Assembly: GCF_003634555.1 (NCBI RefSeq)
Contig: NZ_RBKS01000001.1
Span: 3,720,001 to 3,784,000, forward strand
DNA length: 64,000 bases
Source: Frondihabitans australicus
GTDB taxonomy: Bacteria; Actinomycetota; Actinomycetes; Actinomycetales; Microbacteriaceae
Direction of reading: 5' to 3'
The translations under genes were made by a program, and so were the position numbers. The notes below the pieces were generated by a model, which did not search any database, was not told the DNA's origin, and worked only from the letters and a program-made list of their open reading frames with translations. Each line of letters begins with the position of its first letter. The first letter of the stretch is position 1. This document shows positions 34,189 to 42,139 of the stretch, in pieces.

Positions 34189-35870
34189 GCCCGTCTGTGG
34201 AACCGGTCCTCGTCGTCGACGGCCTCCGCGTCCGCTTCGGCGACGCGGAGCCCGTCGTCGACGGCGTCTCGTTCGAGCTCACGCCGGGCAGGGTGCTGGC
34301 CGTGGTCGGGGAGTCGGGTTCGGGCAAATCGGTCAGCGCGATGAGCCTTCTCGGGCTCCTGCCGCCCACGGCCGAGGTCTCGGGCAGTGCCACGTTCGAC
34401 GGCGCCCAGCTCATCGGGGCGTCCGAGCAGGCGCTCCGCGAGGTGCGCGGGGCGGGCGTCGGCGTCGTGTTCCAGGAGCCGATGGCCTCGTTCACCCCCG
34501 TCCTCCGCCTCGGCACCCAGATCGCCGAGGCGGTGACCGCCCACCGGCCGCACCTGGCGAAGGCGGAAGTCCGCACGCGCGTGCACGAGCTGCTCGTCGC
34601 CGCGGGCATCGACGAGCCGGAGCGCGTCGCGCGGTCGTACCCGCATGAGCTCTCCGGCGGCCAGCTGCAGCGGGCCATGATCGCGCAGGCGCTCGCCGGC
34701 GACCCGAAGGCCCTCATCGCCGACGAGCCGACGACCGCGCTGGACGTCACGGTGCAGGCCGGGATCCTCGACTTGCTCCGCACGCTGTGCCGGGAGCGTT
34801 CGCTCGCGGTGCTGCTCATCACGCACGACATGGGCGTGGTCGCCGACGTCGCCGACGACGTCCTGGTGATGCGTCGCGGCGTCCCGGTCGAGCAGCGGCC
34901 CGTCGCCGAGCTCTTCGCCGACCCCTCGGCCGACTACACGCGCGAGCTGCTGGCGGCCGTACCCGAACTCGAGGCCGCGGAGCCCGACACGGCGATCCGT
35001 GGCGACGCGTCGCGCGGCGTCGACGCCGAAGCGGGCGAGATCGTCGCCGAGCTCCGCGACGTCGCCGTCCGCTACGCCCGCTCGGGCGAGCCGACGGTCT
35101 CGGGAATCGACCTCACCCTCCGCGCAGGTCAGACCGTGGGGCTGGTCGGCGAGTCAGGATCCGGCAAGTCGACCATCGGCCGAGCGCTCGCCGGCCTCGT
35201 GCCCGTCGTCGCCGGATCCGTCACCGTCGCCGGCATCGATCTCGCCACGGCCCGAGGAAGGCGGCTCCGCGAGCTGCGGAGCCGCATCGGGCTGGTGTTC
35301 CAGGACCCCGCGTCGTCGCTCAACCCCCGGGCGACCGTCGGGGCGAGCATCGCCGAACCGCTGGCGATCCACAGCGACCTCGGCGTCGAGGCCCAGCGCG
35401 AGCGGGTCTCCGGGCTCCTGCGGGCCGTCCGCCTCGACCCCGGGTACGCCGAGAGGTTCCCGCACGAGCTCTCGGGCGGGCAGCGGCAGCGCGTCGCCGT
35501 GGCCCGAGCCCTCGCGCTCCGGCCGTCGCTCGTGATCGCCGACGAGCCGACGAGCGCCCTCGACGTCACCGTGCAGGCCGCGGTGCTCGACCTGCTCCGC
35601 GAGTTGCAGGAGCAGTTCGGCTTCGCGTGCCTCCTCGTGAGCCACGACCTCGCCGTGGTCCGCTCGCTCGCCAGCGAGGTGGTGGTGCTGCGGCACGGCC
35701 GCGTCGTCGAGAAGGGCCGCACCGACGAGATCCTCTCGTCGCCGACCGAGGAGTACACGCGCATGCTGCTCGCCGCGGCCCCCGTCGCCGACCCGGTGCG
35801 GCAGGCCAGGAGGCGCGAGGCCTGGCAGCGGTTCGCCGACGAGGAGCGCCGAGGGGAGTCGGCGGCATGA
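34185..35870 (+). CDS. Fused double ABC ATPase (DppD-DppF type)
   Basis: A 561-residue protein with two complete nucleotide-binding domains. The first has Walker A GESGSGKS (about 42-49), signature LSGGQLQRAM and Walker B LIADEPTTALD. The second has GESGSGKSTIGRALAG (about 320-335), signature LSGGQRQRVAVARAL and VIADEPTSALD. It is the fused equivalent of DppD and DppF and powers the family 5 importer. GTGA overlap with the binding protein and ATGA overlap with the next permease indicate tight coupling. Confidence 0.94.
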   Translation: MSPSVEPVLVVDGLRVRFGDAEPVVDGVSFELTPGRVLAVVGESGSGKSVSAMSLLGLLPPTAEVSGSATFDGAQLIGASEQALREVRGAGVGVVFQEPMASFTPVLRLGTQIAEAVTAHRPHLAKAEVRTRVHELLVAAGIDEPERVARSYPHELSGGQLQRAMIAQALAGDPKALIADEPTTALDVTVQAGILDLLRTLCRERSLAVLLITHDMGVVADVADDVLVMRRGVPVEQRPVAELFADPSADYTRELLAAVPELEAAEPDTAIRGDASRGVDAEAGEIVAELRDVAVRYARSGEPTVSGIDLTLRAGQTVGLVGESGSGKSTIGRALAGLVPVVAGSVTVAGIDLATARGRRLRELRSRIGLVFQDPASSLNPRATVGASIAEPLAIHSDLGVEAQRERVSGLLRAVRLDPGYAERFPHELSGGQRQRVAVARALALRPSLVIADEPTSALDVTVQAAVLDLLRELQEQFGFACLLVSHDLAVVRSLASEVVVLRHGRVVEKGRTDEILSSPTEEYTRMLLAAAPVADPVRQARRREAWQRFADEERRGESAA

Positions 35871-36832
35871 CCGCGAACGTGGCGACCGCCCCGGTGGCGG
35901 CTCCGACGGCCACGGGGTTCCGAGGCGTCGTGTCGCGGGTGCGTTCCGACCGCTGGGCCGTCGTGTCGGCGATCGTGATCGTCGTCTTCGCGCTGGTCGC
36001 GATCCTGGCGCCGGTGCTCGCGAAGCTCACCGGTCAGAATCCGTACAGCTATCACACCGGCACCCTGGGCGGCATCGGCGCACCCCGGGGCGCCTTCGGC
36101 GGGGTCAGCGCGACGCACTGGTTCGGGGTCGAGCCGCTCACCGGCCGCGACCTGTTCGCGATCGTCACCTACGGCGCGCGCACGTCGCTCGGCATCGGCC
36201 TCGCGGCCACCGTCGTGTCGATGGTGATCGGCGTCGCCGTCGGCGTGACCACGGGTTTCCTCGGCGGCTGGTACGACCGGATCATGAGCCGCGTGATCGA
36301 CGTGATGTTCGGCTTCCCGTCCCTCGTCTTCATGATCGCGCTCACCGCGATCGTGCCGTCGAAGTTCCCCGCGACGGTGCTCGTGACGATCGTGATCGGC
36401 TTCTTCGGCTGGCCGTCCGTAGCCCGGGTGATCCGCGGGCAGACGCTCTCGCTGCGCGAGCGGAACTTCGTGGTCGCCTCGACCGCCATGGGAGCGGGCA
36501 CCTGGCACACGATCCGCACGCAGCTGCTGCCGAACCTCGCCGCCACGATCACGGTCTACGCGACGATCTCGATCCCGTCGATGATCGGCGCCGAGGCCGC
36601 CCTGTCGTTCCTCTCGGTCGGCGTCACCCCGCCGACGCCGTCGTGGGGCCGCTCGATCGGCGACGCGATCGGATGGGTGCAGACCGACCCGATGTACCTC
36701 GTCTTCCCGGGAGCAGCTCTGTTCGTCATCACGCTCGCCTTCAACATGCTCGGCGACGCGCTCCGCGACGCTCTCGACCCGCGTCGCACGGTCACGGTCC
36801 GCCCGCGCCGGCGAGAGGGGGTGCGCGCGTGA
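35867..36832 (+). CDS. Oligopeptide-type ABC permease, DppC type
   Basis: A 321-residue membrane protein of the DppC/OppC kind, with an N-terminal cytoplasmic tail, a first helix AIVIVVFALVAILAPVLA, an extracytoplasmic loop containing HWFGVEPLTGRDLFA, and the conserved VVASTAMGAGTWHTIRTQLL loop for ATPase contact. ALSFLSVGVTPPTPSWG near the end is the classical DppC signature. ATGA overlap with the ATPase gene. Confidence 0.93.
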   Translation: MTANVATAPVAAPTATGFRGVVSRVRSDRWAVVSAIVIVVFALVAILAPVLAKLTGQNPYSYHTGTLGGIGAPRGAFGGVSATHWFGVEPLTGRDLFAIVTYGARTSLGIGLAATVVSMVIGVAVGVTTGFLGGWYDRIMSRVIDVMFGFPSLVFMIALTAIVPSKFPATVLVTIVIGFFGWPSVARVIRGQTLSLRERNFVVASTAMGAGTWHTIRTQLLPNLAATITVYATISIPSMIGAEAALSFLSVGVTPPTPSWGRSIGDAIGWVQTDPMYLVFPGAALFVITLAFNMLGDALRDALDPRRTVTVRPRRREGVRA

Positions 36833-37827
36833 GCACGACCCGGTTCCTCGTCACCCGCATCCTGGGCGCCGTGCTGGTGCTCCTCGTGATCGCCGCCATC
36901 ACCTACGCCCTGTTCACCCTGCTGCCGACCAACCCGGCGAGGGCCATCTGCGACAAGCCCTGCACGCCCGACCGGCTCGCCCAGGTGAAGGCCTTCCTGG
37001 GCACCGACAAGCCGTGGGTCGTCCAGTTCCTCACCTACCTCGGCGGGATCTTCGCGGGCAGGAGCTTCGGGACCGGCTCCACGGCCCTCCACTGCGCCGC
37101 CCCCTGCTTCGGCTACTCGTTCCAGCTGCACGAGAGCGTCACGTCGCTCATCATCGAGCGGCTCTCCGTCACGGCCTCGATCGCCGTCGGAGCGGCGGTC
37201 CTGTGGCTCGTGGTCGGAGTCGCGGGCGGCGCCCTGTCGGCCCTCCGCCGGGGAAGCGCCGTCGACCGCGGGGTGATGGGCGTGGCGGTCGCGGGAGTCT
37301 CGGCGCCGACGTACCTCGTAGGGCTCCTGCTGATCCTCTTCTTCGGCTTCACCCTGAGGGTGCTGCCGACGAGCGGCTACGTGCCCTTCTCCGACGATCC
37401 GGTCGGCTGGTTCTCGCACCTCGTGCTGCCGTGGGTCACGCTCGCGTTCGTGAGCGCGGCGATCTACGCCCGGCTGACGCGGGGCGAGATGCTCGAGGCG
37501 ATGAGCCAGGACTTCATCCGCACGGCCAGGGCCCGAGGGCTGTTCGAGCGGCAGGTGGTCGTGCGGCACGGGCTGCGGACCGCGATCCTGCCGGTGGTCA
37601 CGCTCTTCGGTCTCGACCTCGGGTCGCTGCTGGGCGGGGCCATCATCACCGAGAAGGTCTTCTCGATGCAGGGCATCGGGTCGCTGCTGATCAGCGCGGT
37701 GTCGTCGCTCGACCTCCAGGTCGTCGTCGGCGTGACGCTGTTCGCCGCCTTCATGATCGTCGTGGCGAACGTGATCGTCGACATCGTCTACGGGGTGGTC
37801 GACCCGCGGGTGCGGCGTCGGGCCTGA
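36829..37827 (+). CDS. Oligopeptide-type ABC permease, DppB type
   Basis: A 332-residue permease: an N-terminal helix with ITYALFTLLP, a Cys-containing extracytoplasmic loop (ICDKPCTPD, LHCAAPCF; four Cys that could form disulfides) and the ATPase-contact loop IRTARARGLFERQVVVRHGL followed by ITEKVFSMQGIGSLL, all as in DppB/OppB. GTGA overlap with DppC. The operon ends here, 37 bp before the convergent decarboxylase-like gene. Confidence 0.93.
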   Translation: MSTTRFLVTRILGAVLVLLVIAAITYALFTLLPTNPARAICDKPCTPDRLAQVKAFLGTDKPWVVQFLTYLGGIFAGRSFGTGSTALHCAAPCFGYSFQLHESVTSLIIERLSVTASIAVGAAVLWLVVGVAGGALSALRRGSAVDRGVMGVAVAGVSAPTYLVGLLLILFFGFTLRVLPTSGYVPFSDDPVGWFSHLVLPWVTLAFVSAAIYARLTRGEMLEAMSQDFIRTARARGLFERQVVVRHGLRTAILPVVTLFGLDLGSLLGGAIITEKVFSMQGIGSLLISAVSSLDLQVVVGVTLFAAFMIVVANVIVDIVYGVVDPRVRRRA

Positions 37828-37864
37828 GCTGTCGGCTGCCGCCGCGCTCACGTGAAGTCGCCGC

Positions 37865-38878
37865 TCAGGTGTCGAGCAGCTCCTGCGCGAACACCTCGTC
37901 GACGGCGAACCGCCGCGACAGGCCCTGCTCGTGGTGGTAGCGCAGGAAGGTCTCGATCGCGACGCGGTTCGCGGCCACTCCGAAGGCGAACGGGTCGGGC
38001 CCCAGCAGGGCAGCGTCGCGATCGGCGAGGTCGTTCAGCCAGGGGAGCATCGACGTGGCGAAGTTCGTCACGCGGCCGAGTGTCGCCCGCTCCTGCGCCC
38101 TGGCCTTCGCCTCGGCGCACGCGTCGGAGACCGCATGCGCCAGACCGGGCCTCGCCTCGACCAGGTCGCGGCGCATGACGAGCACGTGCGCGGGCGGGAA
38201 GATGCCGGTGCGCGCGAAGTACTCCTGCTCGACCGAGCGGTAGTCGACGAAGAGGCGCCGCACGCGAGGCGACCCCTCGAGGACGGCGCGAGGCACGTTG
38301 CCCGAGAACAGCGCGTCGATCTCACCTTGCTCCAGCATCGCGCCGAGGTCCGCGCCGCGAGTCGCCGTGCTCACGGCGACGCCGTCGGGGCGGGGCTGCG
38401 ACACGTAGTCGGCCGGCGGCAGGGACCGCTCGAGCCCTCCGACGATCCAGCTCATCGACGCAGGATCGACGCCGAACTCGTCGGCGAGAACCCCCTTGGC
38501 CCAGACACCGGCGTCGTGGCCGTAGAGCGCGAACTCGCCGACGCGCCGGCCGGCGAGATCGGCTGGACGGTCGATCCCGCCGCCCTCCCGCACGAAGATC
38601 GACGACTGCCGGAACACTCGCGCCGGGAAGACCGGCAGAGCGACGAACGGCGGAGTGGTGCCCGCGGCGGCGGCCGCGTCGAGCGTGCGGAGGTAGTACG
38701 TGAGGCCGAGCTCGGCCACGTCGAAGGCCTGGTCGCGGATCATCGGCTCGAAGACGTCGGTGGCGAGGTCGCAGGTCGTGTACTCGACCCGGTCGCCGTC
38801 GACCGTGACGTCGCCGTCGATCAGGCCGCGCAGCATGTCGTACGGCATCGAGCCGAACCGCAGCCGTGCCGGGCTCAT
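37865..38878 (-). CDS. 4,5-dihydroxyphthalate decarboxylase-like protein, copy 1
   Basis: A 337-residue cytosolic protein (no signal peptide) with a periplasmic-binding-protein-like fold of the kind annotated as 4,5-dihydroxyphthalate decarboxylase (Pht5-like). Landmarks are DVFEPMIRDQAFDVAELGLT, FVALPVFPARVFRQSSIFVR, GRRVGEFALYGHDAGVWAKG and the terminal FLRYHHEQGLSRR. Its paralogue at 39864 shares all of these blocks. Pht5 releases CO2 from 4,5-dihydroxyphthalate to give protocatechuate, but most homologues are uncharacterised. It is the last gene of a three-gene operon, with ATGA overlap with the amidohydrolase. Confidence 0.8.
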   Translation of the reverse strand: MSPARLRFGSMPYDMLRGLIDGDVTVDGDRVEYTTCDLATDVFEPMIRDQAFDVAELGLTYYLRTLDAAAAAGTTPPFVALPVFPARVFRQSSIFVREGGGIDRPADLAGRRVGEFALYGHDAGVWAKGVLADEFGVDPASMSWIVGGLERSLPPADYVSQPRPDGVAVSTATRGADLGAMLEQGEIDALFSGNVPRAVLEGSPRVRRLFVDYRSVEQEYFARTGIFPPAHVLVMRRDLVEARPGLAHAVSDACAEAKARAQERATLGRVTNFATSMLPWLNDLADRDAALLGPDPFAFGVAANRVAIETFLRYHHEQGLSRRFAVDEVFAQELLDT

Positions 38879-39864
38879 CGTCGGATCCCGTCGACGAGAC
38901 GCTGCCAGTTCCGCCCCGCGATCGCCTCGCGCTCGGCCGCGCTGATCGGTGCGGACTCGAGGAACTCGCGGGCGCCCGCCTGCGATGACGCCTCGAACGG
39001 GTAGTCGGTGGCGAACAGGATCCGGTCGGCGCCGATCACCTCGATCGCCCAGCGCAGGTACCGCTCGCTGAGCATCCCGCTCGGCGTCACGAGCACATTG
39101 CGCCGCACGTACTCGGCGAACGTGTGCGGCAGCCCCGCCATCGCGGCCAGGTGCTCGAGCCGGTCGAGGTAGAAGAGCACGAGCTCGCCCCAGTGGCCGA
39201 CGACCATCTGCAGCCCGGGGTGACGATCGAAGACGCCGCTCAGGATCAGGCGCACCAGCTGCACGCCCGAGTCGTAGTGCCATCCGATGCCGTGCGTGGC
39301 GAACCCCGCCGAGACCTCGGCGTCGAAGCCGTCGTAGTAGGCGGCCCGCACCGCGCGCGGCGGCGACTGCGGGTGGAGGTGGAGGGGCACGTCCATCTCC
39401 TCCGCGGCCGACCACAGCGGGTCGAGGGCGGGGCCGTCGAGGCTGGCGGCACCGGTGCGGCCGTAGAGCATGGCGCCGTCGAGGCCGAGGGTGGTCACGG
39501 CCCGGCGGAGCTCTCGGGCGGCGGCCTCCGGCGATCCTGCGGCCAGGGTCGCGAGGCCCCCATAGTGCTCGGGGTCGCCCGCGACCACTGCCGCGATGGC
39601 CTCGTTCGTCTCGATCTGCAGCGCCTCGACCTCGTCGGGCAGGAAGTTCTGCAGCCCCGGCGTGGTGAGCGAGAGCACCTGCACGTCGAGCCCGGTGGCC
39701 TCCATCGCCTCTCGGCGGTCGGCCCCTGTGCTCAGGAGCCGGCGCCCCGAGTCGCCGCTCGTCGACGGCTCGTACGCGAGGTCGCGTCGCTCGGGCGGGA
39801 GGTGCCCCCACGCGGCCAGCACGGCCGGGGTGACGACGTGCTCCTCGACTCCGACGAGGCGCAT
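38875..39864 (-). CDS. Amidohydrolase, gamma-resorcylate/5-carboxyvanillate decarboxylase-like
   Basis: A 329-residue amidohydrolase_2 protein. VGVEEHVVTP at the N-terminus supplies the Glu7/His9 metal ligands. VQVLSLTTPGLQNF, PLHLHPQSP, VVGHWGELVLFYLDRL and ILFATDYPFE (Asp ligand) complete the pattern of metal-dependent non-oxidative decarboxylases (gamma-resorcylate decarboxylase, LigW, ACMSD). It probably removes or hydrolyses a carboxyl-bearing ring or a related intermediate. It overlaps both flanking decarboxylase-like genes by one to four bases, so the three are made together. Confidence 0.85.
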   Translation of the reverse strand: MRLVGVEEHVVTPAVLAAWGHLPPERRDLAYEPSTSGDSGRRLLSTGADRREAMEATGLDVQVLSLTTPGLQNFLPDEVEALQIETNEAIAAVVAGDPEHYGGLATLAAGSPEAAARELRRAVTTLGLDGAMLYGRTGAASLDGPALDPLWSAAEEMDVPLHLHPQSPPRAVRAAYYDGFDAEVSAGFATHGIGWHYDSGVQLVRLILSGVFDRHPGLQMVVGHWGELVLFYLDRLEHLAAMAGLPHTFAEYVRRNVLVTPSGMLSERYLRWAIEVIGADRILFATDYPFEASSQAGAREFLESAPISAAEREAIAGRNWQRLVDGIRR

Positions 39865-40862
39865 CAGGTGTCCAGGAGGCTCGGGACGAACACGTCGTCG
39901 CTGGTGAGCAGCTGCTTCGAGAGTCCCTGCTCGTGGTGGTAGCGGAGGAAGGTGTCGACGGCCTTCCGGTTGCGCTCGACGCCGTAGGGCCACCAGTCGT
40001 CGCCGAGCAGCTCGCGGTTCTGGGCGAAGAGGGCGCTGAACCACGGCGTGATGACGCCCATGTGCTGCTTCGACGCCTGGTCGAGGTAGAAGGCCTCGGT
40101 GGCGTCCTTCGCCGCGAGGAAGGCGTCGTAGATCGCCCGGGGCACCGCGGGGTGCTCGGCAACGATCTCGCGCCGGATCGCGACGACGTGCATCATCGGC
40201 TGGATGCCGGTGCGCCGGTAGTAGTCGCGCTCGACCGACGGGTAGTCGGGGAAGAGGCGCCGGATCGTGCCGCGCCCCTCGAGCAGTGCCTTCGGCACGT
40301 CCACGGAGAGCAGCGCGTCGATCTCACCGGCCTCGAGCATGTCGGTGAGAGTGCGACCGTCGGGAGCGTGCGTGATGTCGACGCCGTCGGGGACGGGCTG
40401 CGGGATCCAGTCGAACGCGGGGATCGGGAAGTCGGTGCCGCCGATCACCCAGCGGCACGCATCGGGGGCGACGCCGTACTCGTCGGCCAGGATGCCCTTC
40501 ATCCAGACGCCGGGGTCGCTGCCGTAGAGGGCGAACTCTCCGATGGTCTTCCCGGCGAGGTCGCGCGGATCGCGGATGTCGCTGCCCTCGGCGACGAAGA
40601 GCGCCTCGTGCCGGAAGTTGCGGTTCGGGAAGATCGGCAGGGCGACGAACGGCGACTCGTCGGTGTCCCAGGAGCGCAGGAAGTACGTGAGGCCGTACTC
40701 GGCGACGTCGAGGTCGCCCCGGGCCATCGACTCGAACACGTCGGAGATGAGGGGCGACGACTCGAAGGATGCGTCGACCCCGTCGATCGGGATCTCGCCG
40801 TCGAAGACAGCGCGGGTGTGCTCGTAGCGGTAGCCGCCGATGCGGAGGTGCAGGTCGGTCAT
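39864..40862 (-). CDS. 4,5-dihydroxyphthalate decarboxylase-like protein, copy 2
   Basis: A 332-residue paralogue of the protein at 37865: DVFESMARGDLDVAEYGLTY, FVALPIFPNRNFRHEALFVA, GKTIGEFALYGSDPGVWMKG and FLRYHHEQGLSKQ align block by block with copy 1. No signal peptide. It is the first gene of the operon, divergent from a TetR regulator. Two versions may act on two substrates, form a heteromer, or bind a substrate rather than catalyse, since the fold is that of solute-binding proteins. The function is unproven for this branch. Confidence 0.8.
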   Translation of the reverse strand: MTDLHLRIGGYRYEHTRAVFDGEIPIDGVDASFESSPLISDVFESMARGDLDVAEYGLTYFLRSWDTDESPFVALPIFPNRNFRHEALFVAEGSDIRDPRDLAGKTIGEFALYGSDPGVWMKGILADEYGVAPDACRWVIGGTDFPIPAFDWIPQPVPDGVDITHAPDGRTLTDMLEAGEIDALLSVDVPKALLEGRGTIRRLFPDYPSVERDYYRRTGIQPMMHVVAIRREIVAEHPAVPRAIYDAFLAAKDATEAFYLDQASKQHMGVITPWFSALFAQNRELLGDDWWPYGVERNRKAVDTFLRYHHEQGLSKQLLTSDDVFVPSLLDT

Positions 40863-40888
40863 GTCGAACTCCTGTCGGACTCATTAGG

Positions 40889-40904
40889 TGAATGACTGTT
40901 CGCT
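40889..40904. promoter_or_regulatory. TetR operator-like repeat copy 1 (TGAATGACTGTTCGCT)
   Basis: A 16-bp sequence 27 bp upstream of the decarboxylase-like operon. It matches copy 2 at 40941-40956 at 13 of 16 positions in the same orientation, with 52 bp between them (about five helical turns). Arms AGTGAA/TTCACT-like suggest a palindrome degenerate in this copy. Confidence 0.5.
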
Positions 40905-40940
40905 TAACCACTGTGAACCCGATTCGACGGCGCGTCAAGA

Positions 40941-40956
40941 TGAATTACTATTCACT
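40941..40956. promoter_or_regulatory. TetR operator-like repeat copy 2 (TGAATTACTATTCACT)
   Basis: A second 16-bp repeat, with partial palindromy TGAAT...ATTCA, 24 bp upstream of the TetR start. Together with copy 1 it would allow the regulator to control itself and the divergent operon. Confidence 0.55.
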
Positions 40957-40980
40957 GACAGGCGACTGTCAGGAGAGACC

Positions 40981-41616
40981 ATGCCCCGCATCACCGAGCG
41001 CCGCCGCGTAGCGAACCGAGCCGCGATCGTCGCCGCCGCGCGCCGCTGCTTCTCGCGCGACGGGTTCCACCAGACGACGATGCCCGCCATCGCCGCTGAG
41101 GCCGGGGTGTCGACAGGAGCCCCGTACAAGTACTTCTCCGGCAAGGACGAACTGATCAGCGAGATCGCCGGCGACGCGTTCCGCGTGATCTTCGCCCCGC
41201 TCGAGCGTGCGGTGGCTCGTGGCGAGGCGCTGTCGATGACCGACCTGGTGCGGGCCTCGGTCACGCGGGCGACCGATGCGTCGGTCGTGGATGCCGCGGG
41301 CGACGACGTGCCGGTCGACGAGCTCCTGCGCTGCGCCGTCCAGGCCTGGGGCGAGTTGCTGCGCGACGAGGCGTTCCGGTCGCACGCGCAGGCCGGCTTC
41401 GACGAGATGCGGAGCAGGATGGCCGACTGCCTCCGCGCCGGGCAATCGGCGGGCATCACGCCCGCCGACCTCGACATCGATCAGGCGACGCGCGTCGTCA
41501 TGGCGCTGTTGCACGGGTTCGTGCTGCAGCGCACGGCGTTCGGGCTCGCCGACACCCGCGGGTTCCTCGACGACGTCGATGCCGTCTTCGCGCGGGTGTC
41601 GGGGTCGGTGGGCTAG
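40981..41616 (+). CDS. TetR-family transcriptional regulator
   Basis: A 211-residue TetR protein: helix-turn-helix AARRCFSRDGFHQTTMPAIA then AEAGVSTGAPYKYFSGKDEL, about residues 20-60, and a C-terminal domain with an extra acidic loop (ATDASVVDAAGDDVPVDEL). ATG 40981 follows CAGGAG. It is divergent from the two decarboxylase-like genes and amidohydrolase, with two matching 16-bp repeats between, so it is the probable local repressor, answering an aromatic acid or similar substrate. Confidence 0.9.
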   Translation: MPRITERRRVANRAAIVAAARRCFSRDGFHQTTMPAIAAEAGVSTGAPYKYFSGKDELISEIAGDAFRVIFAPLERAVARGEALSMTDLVRASVTRATDASVVDAAGDDVPVDELLRCAVQAWGELLRDEAFRSHAQAGFDEMRSRMADCLRAGQSAGITPADLDIDQATRVVMALLHGFVLQRTAFGLADTRGFLDDVDAVFARVSGSVG

Positions 41617-41622
41617 CCTGAG

Positions 41623-42039
41623 CTACGCGGCCGGCCGGGCGTCGAGCGCCCAGATCACGCCGAAGCGGTCGCGCAGCTGCCCGGCGAGCGGCGCCCACGC
41701 CGAGGCGCCGAGGGGCTGCCGGATCTCGGCACCCTCGACCAGGCCCTCCCATACACGAGTGATCTCGTCGGCGTCGTCCCCGCTGAGGTACACGTAGAAC
41801 GAGTTCGACCCCTGGTCGTACGGCTGGCCCGGCCACACGTCGAAGGCCATCACCCGCACGCCCGACTCGGTCGCGACCTGGCCCCAGACGATGCGATCGG
41901 CCCACGCCGGGTCGTCCGACGCACCCATCTGGCCGTAGGTCATGGTCACTGCCTCGGTGCCGAGCGCCGCCGCGTAGAAGTCGAGGGCCTCGCGGGCGCG
42001 GCCGTCGAAGTTGAGGTGAGGGGTGGTCTGGATCGTCAT
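41623..42039 (-). CDS. VOC/PhnB-like protein
   Basis: A 138-residue glyoxalase-fold protein of the PhnB (3-demethylubiquinone methyltransferase-like) branch: TPHLNFDGRAREALDFYAAA at the N-terminus, MTYGQMG, FYVYLSGDDADEITRVWEGL and the C-terminal LRDRFGVIWALDARP. Members are mostly of unknown function. The ATG is preceded by AGGAG. It is divergent, over 100 bp, from a WYL-domain regulator, a pairing common in actinobacteria, so that regulator probably controls it. Confidence 0.82.
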   Translation of the reverse strand: MTIQTTPHLNFDGRAREALDFYAAALGTEAVTMTYGQMGASDDPAWADRIVWGQVATESGVRVMAFDVWPGQPYDQGSNSFYVYLSGDDADEITRVWEGLVEGAEIRQPLGASAWAPLAGQLRDRFGVIWALDARPAA

Positions 42040-42139
42040 GTCGACTCCTGTCGTGAGGCGGGCCGGTCGGCCGCGCTGAGAACACTCTCCTCGGTGATGC
42101 GGTCGGATCCTGACCGCATCTCGACGGAGAATGGACGAC

